Shown here: positions 60,417-64,000 of the stretch, piece by piece
Layout of the letters: every line of letters begins with the position of its first letter
Position numbering within the stretch: position 1 is the first letter of the stretch
NCBI RefSeq assembly: GCF_003627755.1
Contig: NZ_CP032695.1
Location: 1,984,001 to 2,048,000 of the forward strand
Direction: 5' to 3'
Length of the DNA: 64,000 nt
DNA from: Rhizobium jaguaris
GTDB taxonomy: Bacteria > Pseudomonadota > Alphaproteobacteria > Rhizobiales > Rhizobiaceae
Made by a program: the position numbers and the translations under genes
Notes under the pieces: model-generated
What the model was told of the DNA's origin: nothing
The model's input: the letters and a program-made list of their open reading frames with translations, nothing else
The model's database searches: none

Positions 60417-60756
60417 AACCCGCTTCGTAACAAGGACTCGGAGCTTTGAACCTAAATGCTCCGCCGGAAAAAATTCGTAAAGCTAAAATACCGGCTTGCT
60501 TAAAGATCGTGGCGCTCTGACGCACCGACGCCTCATCCAGCTGCTCCCGCCAATGGGCGGTGCGTTGGCAAGTCCATTCGAAAAAGCGGGGGAAACTGTT
60601 GTCCCGGGTTCGCGGATTTCTCTAATCCTCTCCTTTGTTAATTGATAGTTAACCATAATTGAGCTTATTCTAAATACCGAACACAGGGGCTTGATTTCAA
60701 AATTAATCGCGTAATTTGCCCGTGAATATAACGACAAACGATTGCCGCGATCACAG
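60417..60756. promoter_or_regulatory. Divergent promoter region of the diguanylate cyclase and bcs operon
   Basis: 340 bases without a supported gene. The segment 60630-60745 is AT-rich (TTAATTGATAGTTAACCATAATTG, then TTGAGC and TATTCTAAATA elements), a good place for the bcsN promoter. A GC-rich stretch at 60480-60600 could fold but has no clear terminator. Confidence 0.5.
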
Positions 60757-61740
60757 ATGCACTTACTCAAAATAATAACGTTCATAACGTTGGCGGTTTT
60801 GGGGACCAGTTGCACGACAACGGGTGGGGTGCGGCAATCGGCTGGCGCTGCAACCGTCCCGAGTGAAAAAGCGTTGGCGTTCCCGCCGCCAGGCGGCCCT
60901 GCGATTGTCAACGTGGTCGAACGTGGGCACGGAGACGACGTTGAGCAGACGATTTCGCTCTCCACCTCATCGACGATTCCCGGTCAGAATTTCCTCAAAG
61001 TACAGTTTCTCGGAGTGTCCGGATCAACTCCCGGGTTGGGCAGCACACCTTATAAAATGATCAGCGAAGGTGCGATCTCCCGTGAAATATCCGCAACCAT
61101 ACCGAGTATTCGACTCACTCGCTCCGCAAACTTCGTGCAGAACACTTACGGACCTTTCGGTTATGCTGCAGGCCGAAGCCGGTCTGGAGATACGTGCCTT
61201 TATGCCTGGCAGCAAATCCGTGCGGGTCGCTCCACGCCGGCACAGCAGCGCAACTTCAGCATGGTTCAGGTTCGACTTCGGCTCTGTGATGCACACGCAA
61301 CCGAGCGCCAGCTTCTGAGCACCGTCTACGGCTATACAATCGCCGGCGGATTCGAAGGCGAGAGCTTGAACCCCTACGGTTCCCCACGCGGAGCCGATGC
61401 GTTGCTCGGTCATCCTGGCGATCCGATCTATCCCGACGTGGGCGGTTACCGCAACTCCGGGATGCCTATCGGCTATGAATCCAGGCCGCCGGCGATCCGC
61501 CCGGCAATCGTCAGCCACCGGGCCGCGGTCAAGCCGCAAGCCGTCACCGTGGCTCCACCTCAAGCAGTCGGCCCTCGCGTACCCTTGCCGGACCAGCAAG
61601 GTGCCACGCCCCAGACAGGTGTCACAGCCGAGCCAGCACAAATACAGGGTCAGCCGGGAACGATGGGAACCAACGGCACGGCAGTGCCGTCGCCAGATTG
61701 TATCGGCAACGCGGTCACGACCGCGGCCTGCAGGAAGTAA
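60757..61740 (+). CDS. bcsN: Cellulose biosynthesis lipoprotein BcsN
   Basis: 327-residue lipoprotein from MHLLKII; an upstream TTG adds five codons. The signal peptide ends with the lipobox LGTSC, so the mature protein is anchored by Cys19. Then come a conserved N-terminal domain (LAFPPPGGPAIVNVVERGHGDD, IPGQNFLKVQFLG, and the YAWQQIRAG to VRLRLCD stretch) and a proline-rich disordered tail. BcsN is known as the first gene of the Rhizobiales cellulose operon, where it helps export or assemble the polymer at the envelope. It lies 56 bases before bcsA. Confidence 0.88.
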   Translation: MHLLKIITFITLAVLGTSCTTTGGVRQSAGAATVPSEKALAFPPPGGPAIVNVVERGHGDDVEQTISLSTSSTIPGQNFLKVQFLGVSGSTPGLGSTPYKMISEGAISREISATIPSIRLTRSANFVQNTYGPFGYAAGRSRSGDTCLYAWQQIRAGRSTPAQQRNFSMVQVRLRLCDAHATERQLLSTVYGYTIAGGFEGESLNPYGSPRGADALLGHPGDPIYPDVGGYRNSGMPIGYESRPPAIRPAIVSHRAAVKPQAVTVAPPQAVGPRVPLPDQQGATPQTGVTAEPAQIQGQPGTMGTNGTAVPSPDCIGNAVTTAACRK

Positions 61741-61796
61741 TGAAATAACACGGCGCGCCGGCAGGCGCCCAGCTCATCACCGTCGAAGGGACGCCG

Positions 61797-63986
61797 ATGC
61801 ATACGGCAAGAAGCATCTTGACATGGGTTCTGGTTTCGCTGTGCGGAATCGTACTGATCACACTGCCGGTTAATCTCCAGACCCAACTCGTCGCCAGCAC
61901 GGCTATCGTCACCTTCATGGCGATCATCAAGGTCCTCAAGGCTCAAGGAACCTGGCGTCTGATCGCGCTCGCTTTCGGTACATCGATCGTGTTGCGCTAC
62001 GTCTATTGGCGAACCACCAACACGCTGCCGCCGGTCAACCAGCCGGAAAACTTCATCCCTGGCCTGCTGCTCTATCTTGCAGAAATGTACAACGTCGCCA
62101 TGCTGATGCTCAGCCTTTTCATCGTTGCGACGCCCCTGCCCTCACGCCCCGCCCGCGCATCCAAGGTACAGCAATTTCCCTCCGTCGACGTTTTCGTCCC
62201 GTCCTACAATGAAGACACAAAGCTTCTCGCCAACACGCTCGCCTCCGCCAAGGCAATGGATTATCCAGCAGACAAGCTCCAAGTTTGGCTGCTCGACGAT
62301 GGCGGCACATTGCAGAAGCGCAACTCCACCAAACTTCTGGAATCACAGGCAGCGATTGCGCGCCACGACGAACTCAAACAGCTCTGCGAAGATCTCGACG
62401 TCCAATATCTGACGCGCGATCGCAACGAGCATGCCAAGGCCGGCAACCTCAATAACGGCTTGAAACATTCGAGCGGAGACCTGATCGCCGTCTTCGATGC
62501 CGACCATGCACCGGCCCGCGATTTCCTGCTCGAGACCGTCGGCTATTTCGAGGACGATCCGAAACTCTTTCTTGTCCAGACACCGCATTTCTTCATCAAT
62601 CCCGATCCGCTGGAGCGCAATCTTCGGACTTTCGACAACATGCCGAGCGAGAACGAGATGTTCTATGGCATCATTCAACGCGGTCTGGACAAGTGGAATG
62701 CCGCCTTCTTTTGTGGTTCGGCCGCCGTATTGAGCCGCACCGCGCTGGAATCCCAAAAAGGGTTCAGCGGGATCAGCATCACCGAGGACTGCGAAACGGC
62801 ATTGGCTCTTCACGGCAGCGGCTGGAACAGTATCTATGTTGACAGGCCGCTAATCGCTGGTTTGCAGCCCGCGACCTTTGCGAGCTTCATCGGCCAGCGC
62901 AGTCGCTGGGCCCAGGGCATGATGCAAATCCTCCGCTTTCGCTTCCCGCTGCTAAAACGCGGCCTCACGCTGCCGCAGCGCCTTTGCTACATGTCGTCCA
63001 CACTCTTCTGGCTCTTCCCCTTTCCTCGCACCATTTTCCTGTTCGCGCCGCTCTTCTACCTTTTCTTCGATCTCGAAATCTTCACGGCGTCCGGCGGCGA
63101 ATTTCTCGCCTACACGCTTGCCTACATGCTCGTGAACCTGATGATGCAGAACTATCTCTACGGTTCCTTCCGCTGGCCGTGGATTTCGGAACTCTACGAA
63201 TATGTCCAGACCGTGCATTTGCTGCCTGCCGTCATCTCGGTCATGCTCAATCCGCGAAAGCCGACTTTCAAGGTCACGGCCAAGGACGAATCGATCTCGG
63301 TCAGTCGTCTCTCGGAGATCAGTCGCCCCTTCTTTGTTATTTTCGCCGTCCAGATCATCGCAGTTGCGGTAACAATATACCGCATCTATGCCGAGCCGTA
63401 CAAAGCGGATGTCACGCTTGTCGTCGGTGGCTGGAACATGATCAACCTGATCCTGTCCGGTTGTGCGCTTGGCGTCGTTTCGGAGCGTGGCGAGCGAGCA
63501 TCCTCACGCCGCGTCAGGGTCAATCGCCGCAGCGAATTCGGCGTCAACGGCAAGTGGAATTCCGCCTCGATCGAGGACGTTTCCGTTCACGGCGCGCGGC
63601 TGAATGTCTTCAACAAGGAGCTTGATCCGATTGCCGTGGGTGCGGAAGGAGTGCTCCGCTTTCAACCATATAGCGGCGCGGAAATGGAGACGCTGCCGGT
63701 GATCGTCCGCAACATCCAGCGAGCTGGCGAGATAACGACAATAGGATGCCAATATGTTCCCAAAGGAGCTCTGGATCACCGCTTGATTGCGGATCTGGTG
63801 TTTGCAAACTCCGATCAATGGACACAGTTCCAGCAGGCTCGTCGCCGCAATCCCGGCATCATTCGCGGAACGATCTGGTTCCTGGGGCTGTCGCTTTACC
63901 AGACAAGCCGCGGATTGCTTTATCTTTTTCGCAGCGTGCGATCCGAACGTGAGACGGAGCAGCGAGGGGTAGAGGCGAGCAATTGA
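61797..63986 (+). CDS. bcsA: Cellulose synthase catalytic subunit BcsA (UDP-forming)
   Basis: 729-residue GT2 processive glycosyltransferase that makes beta-1,4-glucan from UDP-glucose and pushes it through the inner membrane. D-D-D-QxxRW residues are in LLDDGG, DAD (234-236), TED (329-331) and QRSRW (367-371). Two to four N-terminal and four later hydrophobic segments frame the cytosolic catalytic domain. The C-terminal PilZ domain has the c-di-GMP site: RRVRVNR (571-577) and EDVSVHGA (593-600). The stop overlaps the next ATG (TGATG), coupling it to bcsB. Confidence 0.95.
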   Translation: MHTARSILTWVLVSLCGIVLITLPVNLQTQLVASTAIVTFMAIIKVLKAQGTWRLIALAFGTSIVLRYVYWRTTNTLPPVNQPENFIPGLLLYLAEMYNVAMLMLSLFIVATPLPSRPARASKVQQFPSVDVFVPSYNEDTKLLANTLASAKAMDYPADKLQVWLLDDGGTLQKRNSTKLLESQAAIARHDELKQLCEDLDVQYLTRDRNEHAKAGNLNNGLKHSSGDLIAVFDADHAPARDFLLETVGYFEDDPKLFLVQTPHFFINPDPLERNLRTFDNMPSENEMFYGIIQRGLDKWNAAFFCGSAAVLSRTALESQKGFSGISITEDCETALALHGSGWNSIYVDRPLIAGLQPATFASFIGQRSRWAQGMMQILRFRFPLLKRGLTLPQRLCYMSSTLFWLFPFPRTIFLFAPLFYLFFDLEIFTASGGEFLAYTLAYMLVNLMMQNYLYGSFRWPWISELYEYVQTVHLLPAVISVMLNPRKPTFKVTAKDESISVSRLSEISRPFFVIFAVQIIAVAVTIYRIYAEPYKADVTLVVGGWNMINLILSGCALGVVSERGERASSRRVRVNRRSEFGVNGKWNSASIEDVSVHGARLNVFNKELDPIAVGAEGVLRFQPYSGAEMETLPVIVRNIQRAGEITTIGCQYVPKGALDHRLIADLVFANSDQWTQFQQARRRNPGIIRGTIWFLGLSLYQTSRGLLYLFRSVRSERETEQRGVEASN

Positions 63987-64000
63987 TGAAAAGCGTCCTT
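63986..64000 (+). CDS. bcsB: Start of bcsB (partial, cut by window end)
   Basis: The ATG shares a base with the bcsA stop and begins MKSVL. In Rhizobiales bcsB (the periplasmic cellulose synthase subunit) follows bcsA, so this is its likely start; only five codons are seen. Confidence 0.55.

Overview
The window reads as chromosomal or large-plasmid DNA of a Rhizobiales alphaproteobacterium, most likely Rhizobium or a close relative. This rests on the dense GC-rich gene packing, many GTGA/ATGA-coupled operons, a DUF982 protein, the BcsN-BcsA cellulose gene pair, and the abundance of ABC and tripartite uptake systems with GntR and LysR regulators. No rRNA, tRNA, CRISPR array, insertion sequence or phage gene was seen.

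Layout. 0-9.7 kb: an aldo/keto reductase, then a minus-strand catabolic operon. It holds a GntR regulator, a TctCBA tripartite carboxylate transporter, two MmgE/PrpD-family proteins, an SDR and an isocitrate/isopropylmalate-type dehydrogenase, probably for an unidentified polycarboxylate. 9.9-18.8 kb: a split chromate transporter, a Tat-exported alpha/beta hydrolase facing a MarR regulator across three copies of a palindrome, small stress and hypothetical proteins, a HAD phosphatase, a flavin disulfide reductase with a peroxiredoxin, and a LysR gene with an apparent frameshift. 18.8-34.2 kb: two sugar-acid or amino-acid uptake and catabolism clusters. One has an Fbp-type ABC importer with two enolase-superfamily enzymes and a GntR. 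The other has a GntR, an M20 amidohydrolase, an M28-like protein and a polar-amino-acid ABC importer with two binding proteins. The operators of the two GntR genes look alike.

34.2-41.7 kb: an XRE regulator leading a hydrogenase-4-like membrane complex whose large subunit has lost the N-terminal NiFe cysteine pair, so it is probably an energy-converting hydrogenase-related complex rather than a hydrogenase. 42-45.8 kb: DUF1275, a glutamine-amidotransferase-like hydrolase, and a divergent aldo/keto reductase and LysR pair.

45.8-59.2 kb is the most unusual part. It holds a caspase-like/FGE membrane protein with a trypsin-co-occurring-domain partner, which is a likely conflict or signalling module; a Gly/Ser-rich exported protein; a protein fusing a catalase-like domain to an alpha-dioxygenase-like animal haem peroxidase, coupled to a nitroreductase-like protein and next to a ThDP enzyme; and a DUF4239/patatin membrane pair. 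59.4-64 kb: a PAS-GGDEF diguanylate cyclase divergent from bcsN-bcsA-bcsB, where BcsA carries the c-di-GMP-binding PilZ domain. The window ends in the fifth codon of bcsB.
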